DNA of 64,000 nt from Roseomonas alba (GTDB lineage Bacteria; Pseudomonadota; Alphaproteobacteria; Acetobacterales; Acetobacteraceae): NCBI RefSeq assembly GCF_019430885.1, contig NZ_JAHYBZ010000001.1, forward strand, positions 124,001 to 188,000, read 5' to 3'. Below are positions 9,506-19,050 of the stretch, piece by piece; position 1 is the stretch's first letter; each line of letters starts with the position of its first letter. A program made the translations under genes and the position numbers. Under the pieces are notes generated by a model. It was given only the letters and a program-made list of their open reading frames with translations, was not told the origin of the DNA and ran no database searches.

Positions 9506-9606
9506 CGGAGTCACAGTCAATCGGTTTCGGCTGTGGATGACTCTGTGGATCGAATCCGGCACCCGCCCTGGCCAGGAACGGCCCCGGCTGGCACAGAAGC
9601 CAGGCC

Positions 9607-10449
9607 ATGACACGCCCCGACCTGTCCGTGCTGATCGCCGCCCATCGCCTGCGGATGGAGGTGCCGGTCGCGGTCGCCTCGGTGCTCGACCGGGCCGAGG
9701 GCGCGGCTGTCGAGGTGGTCGTCGCGTCCGATGATGGCACCGACTATGCCGAGGTGCTGCCGGCCGATCCGCGGCTGCGTTTCGCGCCGGTGGGGGCGGT
9801 GGCCTCGGGGGCGCATGCGGCGCGCAACCGGGCGCTGGCGTTCGCCACCGGCGCGCATGTGCTGATGCTCGATGGCGACGACGCGCTCGAGGGACCGCAG
9901 GACGCCATCGCCCGCGCCCTGGCTCTGGCTCGTAAGGCCGGCGCGGTCGTGGTGCCGAGCCTGGTCCGGGATCCGACCGGCGAACCGGTGCGGCGCATTC
10001 CGGCGGAGGGTGTGGCGCGCTTTGGCCTGGCCGACTGGGCCTCGGCTTTCGCCTCACTGCATGTGATGGCGCCGCGCGACGCCGCGCCACCCTTTCAACC
10101 CTTCCGTCTGATCGACGACGTCCTGTTCGACCTGTCGCTGCTGGCGGCGGCGGGCGGGCAGGCGCCGGTCGCCGAGGCGCTGGTTTATCGCTACCAGCTC
10201 CGCCCCGGCCAGGCGACCGATACGGCCGGCGGGCGCTTCGACGCGGAATACGCCGAGGCCCTGGCGCTGATCGCCGCTGATGGCGCGGGATTCGGACACC
10301 ATGCCGATGCAGTCGCCGCCATCCTGCGGCGCTGGCGGGCGATGAACCGCCTGGTTGGGGGTGGAGGCTCCCGGCCCGCGCTGGGTGACTACCACCGTTC
10401 GGTCGCAGCCTATCTGACCGGCGACTGGCCTGCGGGCCGCCGTCGATAG
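9607..10449 (+). CDS. Glycosyltransferase family 2 protein
   Basis: 280 residues with a GT-A fold start: PDLSVLIAAHRLRMEVPVAVASVL, then VVVASDDGTDY, then HAARNRALAFATGAHVLMLDGDD. The DGDD near residue 96 stands in the place of the DXD metal and nucleotide-sugar motif. The C-terminal part is family-specific and gives no clue to the acceptor. No membrane segment is seen. The gene is divergent from lexA and its upstream region overlaps the SOS box region; no polysaccharide genes lie beside it. It ends six bases before the convergent small membrane-protein gene. Confidence 0.8.
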   Translation: MTRPDLSVLIAAHRLRMEVPVAVASVLDRAEGAAVEVVVASDDGTDYAEVLPADPRLRFAPVGAVASGAHAARNRALAFATGAHVLMLDGDDALEGPQDAIARALALARKAGAVVVPSLVRDPTGEPVRRIPAEGVARFGLADWASAFASLHVMAPRDAAPPFQPFRLIDDVLFDLSLLAAAGGQAPVAEALVYRYQLRPGQATDTAGGRFDAEYAEALALIAADGAGFGHHADAVAAILRRWRAMNRLVGGGGSRPALGDYHRSVAAYLTGDWPAGRRR

Positions 10450-10454
10450 CGGCT

Positions 10455-10655
10455 CTACACCTGTTTCGCGAGCTTCCGGGCCAGCAGCAACCCCAGCCCG
10501 CCGCCCGCCGGCGCCGCGGGCAGGGCGATGATCCAGCCGGCGTGATTCCCGTTGAGTACGAGGGCCAGCCCCGCATACAGCATCAGCCCGCCCACCAGGG
10601 AGCCGACCACGCCCGCCGTAAGGCCGAGCACCAGGATGTCCGAACGCGTCACCAT
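10455..10655 (-). CDS. Small two-span membrane protein, unknown function
   Basis: About 66 residues from ATG 10655 (MVTRSDILVLGLTAG...). Two hydrophobic stretches are separated by a short NGNHAG loop, with a basic tail (LLARKLAKQV). No family was recognised. An in-frame TTG at 10691 could add 12 residues; neither start has a strong ribosome site. Convergent with the glycosyltransferase gene and upstream of rpsD on the other strand. Confidence 0.5.
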   Translation of the reverse strand: MVTRSDILVLGLTAGVVGSLVGGLMLYAGLALVLNGNHAGWIIALPAAPAGGGLGLLLARKLAKQV

Positions 10656-10856
10656 GCCGCGCGAGTAGGCTTGGGACGCCGGGTTTGACAAGCCCCGCCG
10701 TGCCCCCTATGTCGCCGCCTCCTTCCGGGAATGTGGACGGGCCTTCGGGGTCCGCGCCCGCCGCCGCCCTGAACTGGGTTGGGGGCCTACCGGGACAACA
10801 GCCCTGATGGGCACAGCGAAGAAGGGCCGTCGCGGTGACGCGGCGGCAAGCAGCGC

Positions 10857-11474
10857 ATGACCAAGCGCGCCGAATCCAAGTACAAGATCAATCGCCGCCT
10901 CGGCGTCAATCTGTGGGGCCGCGCCAAGTCCCCCATCGCCAAGCGTGAATACGGCCCCGGCCAGCACGGCCAGCGCCGCAAGCAGAAGCCGACCGACTTC
11001 GGCGTGCAGCTGATGGCGAAGCAGAAGCTGAAGGGCTACTACGGCAACATCGGCGAGAAGCAGTTCCGCAAGTACTATGAGGAGGCCGTGCGCCGGAAGG
11101 GCGACACCTCCGAGAACCTGATCGAGCTGCTGGAGCGTCGCCTGGACGCCGTCGTCTACCGCATGAAGTTCGCGGTGACGCCGTTCGCCGCCCGCCAGTT
11201 CGTCAACCACGGCCACGTCACCGTGAATGGCAAGCGCGTGAACATCCCCTCCTACCTCGTCAAGGACGGCGATCAGGTCGAGGTGAAGGAGAAGTCGAAG
11301 CAGCTCGTCGTGGTGCTCGACGCCGCGCAGTCTGCCGAGCGCGATATCCCCGAATACATCGAGGTGGATCACCGCGCGATGCGCGGGAAGTTCCTCCGCG
11401 CGCCGAAGCTGACCGACGTGCCCTATCCGGTCCAGATGGAACCGAACCTGGTCGTCGAATTCTACAGCCGCTGA
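10857..11474 (+). CDS. rpsD: 30S ribosomal protein S4
   Basis: 205 residues, the usual length. It binds 16S rRNA early in small-subunit assembly. Characteristic segments: [48 protein letters not shown], and the S4 RNA-binding domain ([49 protein letters not shown] split over about 93-145). The N-terminal zinc cysteines of some S4 proteins are absent. It is a single gene with its own 165-base leader and a terminator directly after the stop, as is common when rpsD is away from the alpha operon. Confidence 0.98.
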   Translation: MTKRAESKYKINRRLGVNLWGRAKSPIAKREYGPGQHGQRRKQKPTDFGVQLMAKQKLKGYYGNIGEKQFRKYYEEAVRRKGDTSENLIELLERRLDAVVYRMKFAVTPFAARQFVNHGHVTVNGKRVNIPSYLVKDGDQVEVKEKSKQLVVVLDAAQSAERDIPEYIEVDHRAMRGKFLRAPKLTDVPYPVQMEPNLVVEFYSR

Positions 11475-11499
11475 TCCGCGGCTGAGGACGTCGCCTGGC

Positions 11500-11529
11500 A
11501 GCGCCGGGGCCTTCGGGTCCCGGCGCTTT
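11500..11529 (+). terminator. rpsD: Rho-independent terminator of rpsD
   Basis: A 9-bp perfect stem AGCGCCGGG / CCCGGCGCT with a 10-base loop (GCCTTCGGGT) and a short T run, 25 bases after the rpsD stop. Confidence 0.75.
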
Positions 11530-11780
11530 GCGTTGTGATGGGGCTTTCCCCTGGTCCGGGCGATCCTGCCCGATGCCCGCGCGAAGTGGGCGGGCTGATA
11601 CCGGCCGGGCATTCGGCACCCTCCCGGCGCGCTTCGTGCGTGAGCGCGGCGCCGGGCATCAGGTCGCAGTTTGCGGAGGCCTCTCAGGCCTTGGCGGAGC
11701 GCGAAGCATACCGTCGTGCCGGCAGGGAAGAGACCCTTCTCGGTGCCGCAGCCTGGGAAGGCGATCGACCGCGTCCCGAG
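11530..11780. other. Intergenic stretch without a recognised gene
   Basis: About 250 bases with no credible coding frame between the rpsD terminator and the MITE-like element. It contains short hairpins (for example GAGGCCTCTCAGGCCTTGG) resembling the dispersed repeats described elsewhere in this window, possibly a decayed copy. Confidence 0.4.
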
Positions 11781-11905
11781 AGTCTGTCTGAAAACATGCC
11801 TCGCGGTACGTTTCCATGTTCGGCACCCGCCCGTACCCCACCCCGCCACGTATTCCAGGATACTGGCGTGGCCGGGTGGAGGTGCGGGCCGGTGCCGGAC
11901 TTGCC
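11781..11905. repeat. MITE-like hairpin element, copy 1
   Basis: This begins near AGTCTGTCTG and contains a 13-bp stem with one mismatch (CCACCCCGCCACG 11838-11850 against CGTGGCCGGGTGG 11867-11879). It is followed by GGTGCGGGCCGGTGCCGG. The core, hairpin apex (CCAGGATAC) and downstream flank align with the element at 39818-39956, so the two are diverged copies of one non-coding element. It sits 10 bases past the acyl-CoA ligase stop codon and could act as a terminator for it. Confidence 0.5.
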
Positions 11906-11914
11906 AAACGGTCT

Positions 11915-13543
11915 CTATGCAGCCGGCCGGTGGTCCTTGAACATCTCCCGCAGCTTCGTCTTCAGGATCTTCCCCGTCGCCGTGTGTGGGATGTCGTCCA
12001 GCACGACCAGGTCGTCGGGCAGCCACCATTTCGCGACCTTGTCGGCGAGGAAGTCGCGCATCTGCGGCAGGCTCGGCGACAGCACGCCTGGCTTCATCAC
12101 CAGGATCAGCAGCGGGCGTTCGTCCCATTTCGCATCCTTCATGGACACGACTGCGGCCTCGGCGACGCCAGGGTAGCCGACCGCGGCATTCTCCAGCGCG
12201 ATGGAGGAGATCCATTCGCCGCCCGACTTGATCACGTCCTTGGAGCGGTCGGTGATTTCCATGTAGCCATTCGGGTCCATGGTCGCGACATCGCCGGTGT
12301 CGAAGTAGCCCTGGGCATCGAGGATGTCCTCTTCCTCCCGCCGGAAGTAGCGGCGGGCGACGGCGGGGCCGCGCACCTTCAGCCGGCCAAAGGTGGTGCC
12401 GTCCCAGGGCAGGTCGCGATCTTCGTCATCGGTGATCTTCATCTCGACCGTATAGGGCGGGGTGCCCTGCTTGGCCTGGAGGCGCAGCATCGCCTCGCCG
12501 GTCACCTGCGCAACCTCGGGCTTCACGGCGAACAGGGTGCCGACGGGGGACATCTCGGTCATGCCCCAGGCGTGGATGACGCGGACGCCATATTTCTCCT
12601 GATAGGCCTTGGTGATGGCGGGCGGGCAGGCGGACCCGCCGATCGCGACGCGATTCATCGAATCGATGCGGGTGCCGGTGCTCTCCAGGTGCTGGAGCAG
12701 CATCATCCAGACGGTCGGTACCGCGGCGGAGAAGGTGACGCGCTCCTGGGTGATGGTCTCATGCACCGAGGCGCCGTCGAGCTTCGCCCCCGGCATGACC
12801 ATCGCCGCGCCGACCATCGGCGCGCAGAGCGCGAGCGACCAGCCATTGGCGTGGAACATCGGCACCACGGGCATGACGCGATCGGCTGCGCCCAGGCCGA
12901 AGCAGTCCACCTGGTTGCAGGCGAGCGCGTGGATCACGTTGGACCGGTGCGAATAGACCACGCCCTTCGGGTCGCCCGTGGTGCCGGAGGTGTAGCAGAT
13001 GCCCGCGGCGGCGTTCTCCTCCACCTTCACCCAGGCGAAGTCGCCATCGGCCCCGGTGAGCCAGTCCTCATAGGCGACGGCGTTGCGCAGGGAGGTCTCC
13101 GGCATGTGCGCGGCGTCGGTGAGGATGATGAAGCGCTCGACCAGCGGCAGCTTGTCGCCGATGGCCTCGACCAGCTTCACGAAGGACAGGTCGAGCATCA
13201 TCACCCGCGACCCGGCATGGTTCATGATCCAGGCGATCTGGTCGGGAAACAGCCGCGGATTGACCGTGTGATAGACAGCGCCGACACCGGCGATGCCGTA
13301 CCAGGCCTCGAGATGCCGCCAGGTGTTCCAGGCGAGGGTGGCGACGCGGTCGCCCTGCCGGATCCCGTCGCGCCCCAGACGCTGCGCGACGCGGAGCGCG
13401 CGGCCGCGGAGCGTCGCGTAGTCGGTGCGGTGGAATGGCCCCTCGACGGAGCGGCTGACGACCTCACGGTGCGGGTGCTGGACCGCGGCGTGATCCAGCA
13501 CGGTGTGCATGAGCAGCGGCCAATCCTGCATCAGGCCAAGCAT
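11915..13543 (-). CDS. AMP-forming acyl-CoA synthetase, AlkK/DmdB-like
   Basis: 542 residues. It activates a fatty or related carboxylic acid through an acyl-adenylate to acyl-CoA. The P-loop is YTSGTTGDPKGVVYSHRS; later motifs are GGSACPP, HAWGMTEMSP, GYFDTGDVATMDPNGYMEITDRSKDVIKSGGEWIS (spread over about 405-440), and the catalytic lysine in TATGKILKTKLRE near the C-terminus. The start MLGLMQDWPLLMHTVLDHAA and the central region closely resemble Pseudomonas AlkK (medium-chain) and methylmercaptopropionate-CoA ligases. The start at 13543 is supported by GGAAGGAA upstream. Monocistronic; substrate chain length is not deducible. Confidence 0.9.
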   Translation of the reverse strand: MLGLMQDWPLLMHTVLDHAAVQHPHREVVSRSVEGPFHRTDYATLRGRALRVAQRLGRDGIRQGDRVATLAWNTWRHLEAWYGIAGVGAVYHTVNPRLFPDQIAWIMNHAGSRVMMLDLSFVKLVEAIGDKLPLVERFIILTDAAHMPETSLRNAVAYEDWLTGADGDFAWVKVEENAAAGICYTSGTTGDPKGVVYSHRSNVIHALACNQVDCFGLGAADRVMPVVPMFHANGWSLALCAPMVGAAMVMPGAKLDGASVHETITQERVTFSAAVPTVWMMLLQHLESTGTRIDSMNRVAIGGSACPPAITKAYQEKYGVRVIHAWGMTEMSPVGTLFAVKPEVAQVTGEAMLRLQAKQGTPPYTVEMKITDDEDRDLPWDGTTFGRLKVRGPAVARRYFRREEEDILDAQGYFDTGDVATMDPNGYMEITDRSKDVIKSGGEWISSIALENAAVGYPGVAEAAVVSMKDAKWDERPLLILVMKPGVLSPSLPQMRDFLADKVAKWWLPDDLVVLDDIPHTATGKILKTKLREMFKDHRPAA

Positions 13544-13722
13544 GGTTGTTCCTTCCCTGTGCGGCCCGGCCTTGGCGGCGGGCCTTCGGTCCGCGTCCAG
13601 GCTACACCAATTCAGCGGCCATTCCGGAAGGGGGGGGTGCCGGCCGGGTCGCTTTGCGGTTGCCCTGGTCGCGTCGCGGCACCATTTTCCGGCTTCATCA
13701 TGGATCGGCAAGGAGTCACATC

Positions 13723-14139
13723 GTGCCAGGCGTTCCGGATATTGGTCCCAAGGCGACGTGGCAGTTCCTGTCCGAGGATTCCGATGCGGCATTGGTCGAT
13801 GTGCGCACCGATGCCGAGTGGAACTTCGTCGGGCTGCCGGACCTCAGCGCCATCGGCAAGCAGCCGCTGCTGATCCCGTGGCAGATCTTCCCGAGCATGC
13901 AGGTGAATGGGCATTTTGCCGATCAGCTCCACAAGGCCGGGCTGACGCCGCTGCACCGGATCTACTTCATCTGCCGGTCCGGCGCGCGGTCGCTGGCCGC
14001 CGGGCAGGCTGCCCAGGCGGCAGGCTTCCCGCACGCCTTCAACGTCGCCGACGGCTTCGAGGGCCCGGTGGACGCCGAGGGCCATCGCGGCACCGTGGCC
14101 GGCTGGAAGGCCGAGGGCCTGCCCTGGCGCCAACGCTGA
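13723..14139 (+). CDS. Rhodanese-like domain protein
   Basis: 138 residues. It is a single rhodanese domain with LVDVRTDAEW at about 25-34 and the active-site loop ICRSGARSLAA with catalytic Cys near residue 85. These domains carry sulfur as a persulfide, or in other members handle thiosulfate. No signal peptide. The start is GTG 13723 with AAGGAG eight bases upstream; longer in-frame readings have no ribosome site and read as non-protein. It is followed 47 bases later by the DUF3237 gene on the same strand. Confidence 0.85.
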   Translation: MPGVPDIGPKATWQFLSEDSDAALVDVRTDAEWNFVGLPDLSAIGKQPLLIPWQIFPSMQVNGHFADQLHKAGLTPLHRIYFICRSGARSLAAGQAAQAAGFPHAFNVADGFEGPVDAEGHRGTVAGWKAEGLPWRQR

Positions 14140-14186
14140 GGCGCGGGCATTCTCCGCCCCATCACCTTCCCGGGGAGAGAACGCTC

Positions 14187-14654
14187 GTGACGCCACTGCC
14201 GCTGCAAACCGATTTCCTGTTCCGCCTGGTCCTGACCGTGGGTACGCCGCAGATGGCCGGCTCGGCCGGGCGGGGGGAACTGCGCATCGTCCCGGTCACC
14301 GGCGGTACTGCCGAGGGCCCGCGCTTCACCGGCGAGGTGCTGCCCGGCGCGGCGGCGGACTGGCTGCGTGTCGATCCCGACGGCACGGCGCATATGGATG
14401 TGCGGCTGACCCTGAAGGCGACGTCCGGCGCCGTGGTCTACATGCACTATACGGGGGTGCGGACGGGGACGCCCGAAGTGCTCGCCCGGCTGAATGGCGG
14501 GCAGGCGGTCGACCCGTCCGAATACTACTTCCGCACCGCCGTGCGCTTTGAGACCGGTGGGCCGGAACTGGCCTGGATGAACAAGGTCATCGCTGTGGGC
14601 ATCGGGCAGCGGCCGCCGAGCGGGCCGACCTACGACGTATACGCGATCGCGTGA
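14187..14654 (+). CDS. DUF3237 domain protein
   Basis: 155 residues from GTG 14187, preceded by GGGGAGAGA. The layout fits the DUF3237 beta-barrel family: DFLFRLVLTVGTPQM, then a GPRFTGEVLPGAAADWLRVDPDGTA-type strand pair, LTLKATSGAVVYMHYTGVR, and the terminal region ELAWMNKVIAVGIG. The family has no established biochemical role; some members neighbour ring-cleavage or redox genes. It is the second gene after the rhodanese and likely co-transcribed. Confidence 0.8.
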   Translation: MTPLPLQTDFLFRLVLTVGTPQMAGSAGRGELRIVPVTGGTAEGPRFTGEVLPGAAADWLRVDPDGTAHMDVRLTLKATSGAVVYMHYTGVRTGTPEVLARLNGGQAVDPSEYYFRTAVRFETGGPELAWMNKVIAVGIGQRPPSGPTYDVYAIA

Positions 14655-14733
14655 GGGGCGCGCGCCTGAGGCTGCGTGAACGGGCTTGTGGCCAGGACCT
14701 CCGCCGCTGCGCGAAGGCCTTGGTCGTCGCGCC

Positions 14734-15894
14734 TTACCTCACGCGGCCGGGGAACAAGGCCAGGAGCGCCTGACGGAACAGCGCCGCGAAGCTGTCGAAA
14801 CCAGGGCGGGAGGGATGCAGCTCATTGTGCCAGGATGATGTCTGCACCGGCAGCGTGCCCTGGCCGTTGACGAAGGTGACGCGAGGGTTTGCTGTCGCAA
14901 GGCCCCCCAGCATCCGCGCGAACCTCTCAAGCATCTCCCGCACCACGGCTTGAGCTGCCGTCAGGGGCGTGGCGGGGAAGCCGCGCAGCGCGAAGGTCGG
15001 CCGAAGCCACGGCCCCAGGAAGCAAACACCCCGCCCATCGGGAATGGCAAAATCATAGCCATGAAAAAGGAGATGCGTGTCGGGGCTGTAGCGATCCCGC
15101 AGGGCGATCAGATCCTCGTAACCGGCCCTCACGAGATCCAGGGCGGTATTGAAGCGTGTCGAGTGCACGAGCTGCGCCGGCGGCACGGCGGGATCGAAAT
15201 CCCTGACCCAAAGCGCCATGGGATTGTCGACGATGTCATTCCCGCCGCCGGAGAAGAGGACCGCGTCCCAACGACCGCCGGCAGGACTGCCATTTGCGAA
15301 GTAGTTGGTGAGGACCCGCCGCTCCTCCACGCCGAGCATGAAGCGGACCTCGTCGCCGGCCTTGGCCAGGTTGAGGATCGGCAACCCGATCAGGTCCTGC
15401 AGTCGCCGAACGATGCCACCCTTCGGAAAGAACGGCGGGTAGTCGAACCAGGAATCGCCTTCAGCCAGGATGTTCAGGGGCGGCTCGCCGGCAGCGATGG
15501 CGGCGGCGCCTTCCCCTCCTGGCGGCTGCTTGGTCCGCGGCACCAACAATGCGCCCCGCGCCCTCATGACGGCCATCGTCTCCGTATATTCCCGCAGACG
15601 CTGTTCCAGCTCGGTGTCGCGTGCCCGGCGCAGCCGCCTGCGCTCTTCGGCGACGCCTCGCGGTGTGATGGGGGTCGGGTCGGCCAGGATTTCAGCTCTT
15701 GCCAGGGCCAGCGCCGGTCGGCGGGCCGCCACGATGGCTTGCGCCTCCGCCAGTGTGACCGGCCCCGTTTCGGGCACGGCGACGCGCTTCGGTGCAGACC
15801 GCTGCGTGAGTGCCTTCCTGGCCTTGGTCTTCTTGGCCGATGACTTCGCCCTGGTCCTGGACTTGTCGGATCGACCACGCGGCGTCTTTGCCAT
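14734..15894 (-). CDS. SGNH/GDSL-type hydrolase-like protein with basic N-terminal tail
   Basis: 386 residues. The first 35 are highly basic (MAKTPRGRSDKSRTRAKSSAKKTK in part) and are followed by a helical arginine-rich stretch. From about residue 140 comes an SGNH layout: block I ILAEGDSWFDYPP (Ser), block III FSGGGNDIVDNP (Asn) and block V HNELHPSRPGF (His). Such enzymes cleave esters or acyl groups. No signal peptide. The start ATG 15894 follows GAGGAG. The 70 bases upstream are unusually AT-rich for the window (runs such as AAATTTATTTGAT), probably its promoter and perhaps a hint of foreign origin. The substrate is unknown. Confidence 0.7.
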   Translation of the reverse strand: MAKTPRGRSDKSRTRAKSSAKKTKARKALTQRSAPKRVAVPETGPVTLAEAQAIVAARRPALALARAEILADPTPITPRGVAEERRRLRRARDTELEQRLREYTETMAVMRARGALLVPRTKQPPGGEGAAAIAAGEPPLNILAEGDSWFDYPPFFPKGGIVRRLQDLIGLPILNLAKAGDEVRFMLGVEERRVLTNYFANGSPAGGRWDAVLFSGGGNDIVDNPMALWVRDFDPAVPPAQLVHSTRFNTALDLVRAGYEDLIALRDRYSPDTHLLFHGYDFAIPDGRGVCFLGPWLRPTFALRGFPATPLTAAQAVVREMLERFARMLGGLATANPRVTFVNGQGTLPVQTSSWHNELHPSRPGFDSFAALFRQALLALFPGRVR

Positions 15895-16003
15895 GGCATT
15901 CGATCTCCTCGCCGGAGGAGCAATAGTTAATTTCGAAATCAGATCAAATAAATTTCGGCCTCTCGACGGATAGAGCCTGCTCTTGCGCGTACTGGGGCCG
16001 GCC

Positions 16004-17200
16004 TCACCCTGCCGGGATCAGTTTGATCCGCTTTCCGTCGACGCCGAGGGCGAGCTGCCCCGTTTTCAGCGCCAGCGCCGCCTCGCCGAAGACATCCCGC
16101 CGCCAGCCATGCAGCGCGGGCACATCCGCGCCGTCCCCGCCGGCCAGGCGGTCGAGGTCGTCCCCGCTCGCCAGCAGCTTCGGCGCGACGTGGTGTTCCT
16201 CGCTTTTCGCCGCGAGCAGCACTTTCAGCAGCGCCACCAGCGCGGGGGAGGCGGGGGGGAAATTGCGGTCCTTGGGGGCCTCCGGCAGGGCGTCGTCCGG
16301 CAGTTCGCGCCCGGCCTGGATCGCGGCGAGCAGCCCCGTCCCCGACCGTCCCTTGGCGAAGCCCTCCGAAATCCCGCGGGCACGGGTGAGGTCGGCCACC
16401 GTCGAAGGCGTCGTCGCCGCGATTTCCAGTAGCGTCTCGTCCTTCACCAGGCGCTGGCGGGGGATGTTGATGCGCTGGGCCTCGCGTTCCCGCCAAGCCG
16501 TGACCGCCTTCAGCACGCCGAGGAAGCGGCGGTTGCCGGTCCGCGGGCGCAGGCGTTCCCAGGCGGTCTCGGGGTCCTGGCGATAGGTGGCGGGGTCGGC
16601 GAGGGCCGCCATCTCCTCGGCCACCCAGGCGAGCCGCCCCTCCCGCCGCAGCTTGGCGTCGAGTGCCGTGTAGATCTTGCGCAGATGGGTCACGTCGGCT
16701 GCGGCGTAGGCAAGCTGCGCGGACGAAAGCGGCCGGGCCGACCAGTCGGAGAAGCGGTGCGCCTTGTCGATCTGCACCCCGGCCAGCGACCGGCACAGCG
16801 CGTCGTAGGAGACCTGGTCGCCATACCCGGCCACCATGGCCGCGATCTGGGTGTCAAACAGCGGCTTCGGCACCGCGCCGAATTTCAGCAGGAAGATCTC
16901 CACATCCTGCCGGGCGGCGTGGAAGACCTTGGTCACCGCCTCATCGGCCATGAGTTCGCCGAGCGGCGTCAGGTCGAGGTCCGGGGCCAGGGCATCGACC
17001 TCGGCCACCTCGGTCTCGCCGGCGAGCTGGACCAGGCAGAGTTCGGGCCAATAGGTCCGTTCCCGCATGAATTCCGTATCGACCGTGACGAAGCGTTCCT
17101 GGCGCAGCCGGGCGCAGAGGGCGGCGAGCGCTTCGGTGTCGGTGATCAGGGCGGGCAGGGCCTCGCCGGAGGTGGCGGTGCTGGCGGAACGACGAGTCAT
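16004..17200 (-). CDS. rnd: Ribonuclease D
   Basis: 398 residues; a 3'-5' exoribonuclease acting on tRNA precursors and other stable RNA. The DEDDy exonuclease domain is intact: D41 and E43 (VDTEFMRE), D99 (HAARQD), Y165 and D169 (YAAADV). An HRDC domain follows at about 215-300 (AVTAWREREAQRINIPRQRL in part), then a C-terminal extension typical of alphaproteobacterial RNase D. The start chosen, ATG 17200, gives MTRRSAS; longer upstream readings cross the divergent promoter of the aldo/keto reductase gene. Confidence 0.95.
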   Translation of the reverse strand: MTRRSASTATSGEALPALITDTEALAALCARLRQERFVTVDTEFMRERTYWPELCLVQLAGETEVAEVDALAPDLDLTPLGELMADEAVTKVFHAARQDVEIFLLKFGAVPKPLFDTQIAAMVAGYGDQVSYDALCRSLAGVQIDKAHRFSDWSARPLSSAQLAYAAADVTHLRKIYTALDAKLRREGRLAWVAEEMAALADPATYRQDPETAWERLRPRTGNRRFLGVLKAVTAWREREAQRINIPRQRLVKDETLLEIAATTPSTVADLTRARGISEGFAKGRSGTGLLAAIQAGRELPDDALPEAPKDRNFPPASPALVALLKVLLAAKSEEHHVAPKLLASGDDLDRLAGGDGADVPALHGWRRDVFGEAALALKTGQLALGVDGKRIKLIPAG

Positions 17201-17311
17201 CACGAAGGGTTTAGACCCCGGGGACCGGAAGGAAAAGGCGACCCAGGCCGGGGCTGGCCGACCCGGCGCGGCCGGCGCATGCTTCCTGGGCAATTCGGGA
17301 AGGGATTTGCC

Positions 17312-18256
17312 ATGCGGATGCGCGCGCTCGGCCGGTCGGGGATCGAAGTCCCGGTCGTGGTCTTTGGCGGCAATGTCTTCGGCTGGACGGCCGACCAGGC
17401 CATGTCCTTCCGCCTGCTGGATGCCTGCGTGGACCGCGGGCTGATCGCGATCGACACAGCCGATGTCTATTCCGCCTGGGCGCCCGGCCATTCGGGAGGT
17501 GAATCGGAAACCATCATCGGAGCATGGCTGAAGGCCCGCCCCGGCGTGCGCGACAAGGTCCTGATCCTGACCAAATGCGGGATGGAGATGCCGGGCAAGG
17601 GCCTGTCCCCCGCCTGGATCGCGACGGCCTGCGAGGCCTCGCTGAAGCGCCTCGGGATCGAGTGCATCGACCTCTACCAGGCGCATCGCGACGATGAGGC
17701 GACGCCGCTGGCCGACACGCTCGGCGCCTTCCAGGCGCTGATCAAGGCCGGGAAGGTCCGGGCGATCGGGTCGTCGAACTACACCGCGGCACGGCTGAAG
17801 GAAGCCCTGGACCTGTCGGCCGCGCAGGGCCTGCCGCGCTTCGAGAGCCACCAGCCGGTCTACAACCTGATGGATCGCGGGCTGGAGGCAGACCTGCTGC
17901 CGCTCTGCCTCGCCGAGGAGGTCGGGATCATCACCTACTCCTCCCTCGCGTCGGGCTTCCTGACCGGGAAGTACCGGACCAGCGCGGATCTGGGGAAAAG
18001 CGTGCGCGGCGAGCGGTCCGTGGCCAAGCACATGACCGAGAAGGGCATGGCGGTGCTGGCGGCGGTGGACGCGGCGGCGGCGAAGCACAAGGTCAGCCCG
18101 GCGGCCATCGCGCTGGCCTGGCAGATCGCCCGGCCCGGAATCACCGCGCCCATCGCCAGCGCGACGAGCCCGGAGCAATTGGCGGAACTGGCGGTGGCGG
18201 CGGATGTGTCGCTGTCCGCAGAGGATATGGCGGCACTGGACCACGCCAGCGCGTGA
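17312..18256 (+). CDS. Aldo/keto reductase
   Basis: 314 residues, TIM-barrel NAD(P)H-dependent carbonyl reductase. Catalytic tetrad positions are visible: D and Y in IDTADVYS, K in LILTKCG, H in YQAHRDD. Cofactor-binding segments IGSSNY and the C-terminal PIASATSPEQLAE are present. The pattern resembles the YajO/IolS-like AKR group. Start ATG 17312 with GGGAAGGGA upstream. Divergent from rnd across 111 bases. The substrate is unknown. Confidence 0.9.
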   Translation: MRMRALGRSGIEVPVVVFGGNVFGWTADQAMSFRLLDACVDRGLIAIDTADVYSAWAPGHSGGESETIIGAWLKARPGVRDKVLILTKCGMEMPGKGLSPAWIATACEASLKRLGIECIDLYQAHRDDEATPLADTLGAFQALIKAGKVRAIGSSNYTAARLKEALDLSAAQGLPRFESHQPVYNLMDRGLEADLLPLCLAEEVGIITYSSLASGFLTGKYRTSADLGKSVRGERSVAKHMTEKGMAVLAAVDAAAAKHKVSPAAIALAWQIARPGITAPIASATSPEQLAELAVAADVSLSAEDMAALDHASA

Positions 18257-18540
18257 GGGTCAGGCGCCGGTCGGGTCGCGAATAGCCCGGGCGGCGGCAC
18301 ATTCAGCCCGTCTTGGGCCGCGCCTTCCCAAGGGCGGGCATGCTGCGCTGATTGATCTGTTCGACTCAACGGCCACTTTCCGGGCCGCTGGGATTTGCCC
18401 GGCGTTTGGGGGCCTGAAGAGGCCGAAACCAGCGGACTATGGCATCGGCCGATGATAGGGCGCGCGGGGCTGGTGTGGTGGCCGCGCGCCAAACACGAGG
18501 AGACCCGAATTCCTTCGGCGTTCGGCGTTATGAGGGGATT
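18257..18540. other. Intergenic region, no gene seen
   Basis: 284 bases between convergent genes. No coding frame with a ribosome site and no clear terminator were found. Confidence 0.4.
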
Positions 18541-19044
18541 TCAGCGCCCACCATTGGCGCGCGTGCAGTCGCGCAATCGCCGGACAACGTCGTTGAAGCC
18601 CATGCCCCTGGCATTGCCCCGGATGGTCCGGCCCCGCACCGGGCCCGCGCCCCATTCGAACTCGCCGGTCCTGCCGATCTGGGTCATGTCATGGTCATCC
18701 GCGGGGATGTAGATGCGGCTGCCATCGGACCTGATATTGACCTTCGTGGTGAAGTTGCCGGAGCCGAGGTGGCCTTCCTCATAATTGCCGCGCGGAACGC
18801 CGGGCGCCAGCAACGAGAGGAAGAAGTTTCCATTGCCCAGGCGCTGGATGATGAAGCCCGGGGTGGAGGGGTTCGAGGATATGGCGCGGCAGATCGTCGT
18901 GCCGCGGACGACATCCTGGGTGAAGCGCCACCCCCACAGCGTCTCGCCATAGGGTTCCTGCGCCGCGCGCGCGGGCAGCGTGGCGGCCAGCGTCAACAGC
19001 GCCGCCGCCAGCAGGTGCCGGGGCCGCGTCATGCGGAACTTCAT
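18541..19044 (-). CDS. Small secreted protein, unknown
   Basis: 167 residues with a clear Sec signal (MKFRMTRPRHLLAAALLTLAA..., cleavage near ARA|A). The mature part begins with an aromatic segment (ETLWGWRFTQD). It has two cysteines (TTICRAIS and RDCTRA) that could form one disulfide, and glycine-rich beta-type segments (GNGNFFLSLL, GSGNFTTKVNI). No family was recognised. It lies six bases downstream of another secreted-protein gene on the same strand, so the two probably form an operon. Confidence 0.65.
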   Translation of the reverse strand: MKFRMTRPRHLLAAALLTLAATLPARAAQEPYGETLWGWRFTQDVVRGTTICRAISSNPSTPGFIIQRLGNGNFFLSLLAPGVPRGNYEEGHLGSGNFTTKVNIRSDGSRIYIPADDHDMTQIGRTGEFEWGAGPVRGRTIRGNARGMGFNDVVRRLRDCTRANGGR

Positions 19045-19050
19045 GGGATA

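Noticed and set aside
13546..13722. A 59-codon N-terminal extension of the rhodanese gene.
   Set aside because: It has no ribosome site, reads as low-complexity Arg/Gly/Pro, and the GTG at 13723 has AAGGAG at good spacing.
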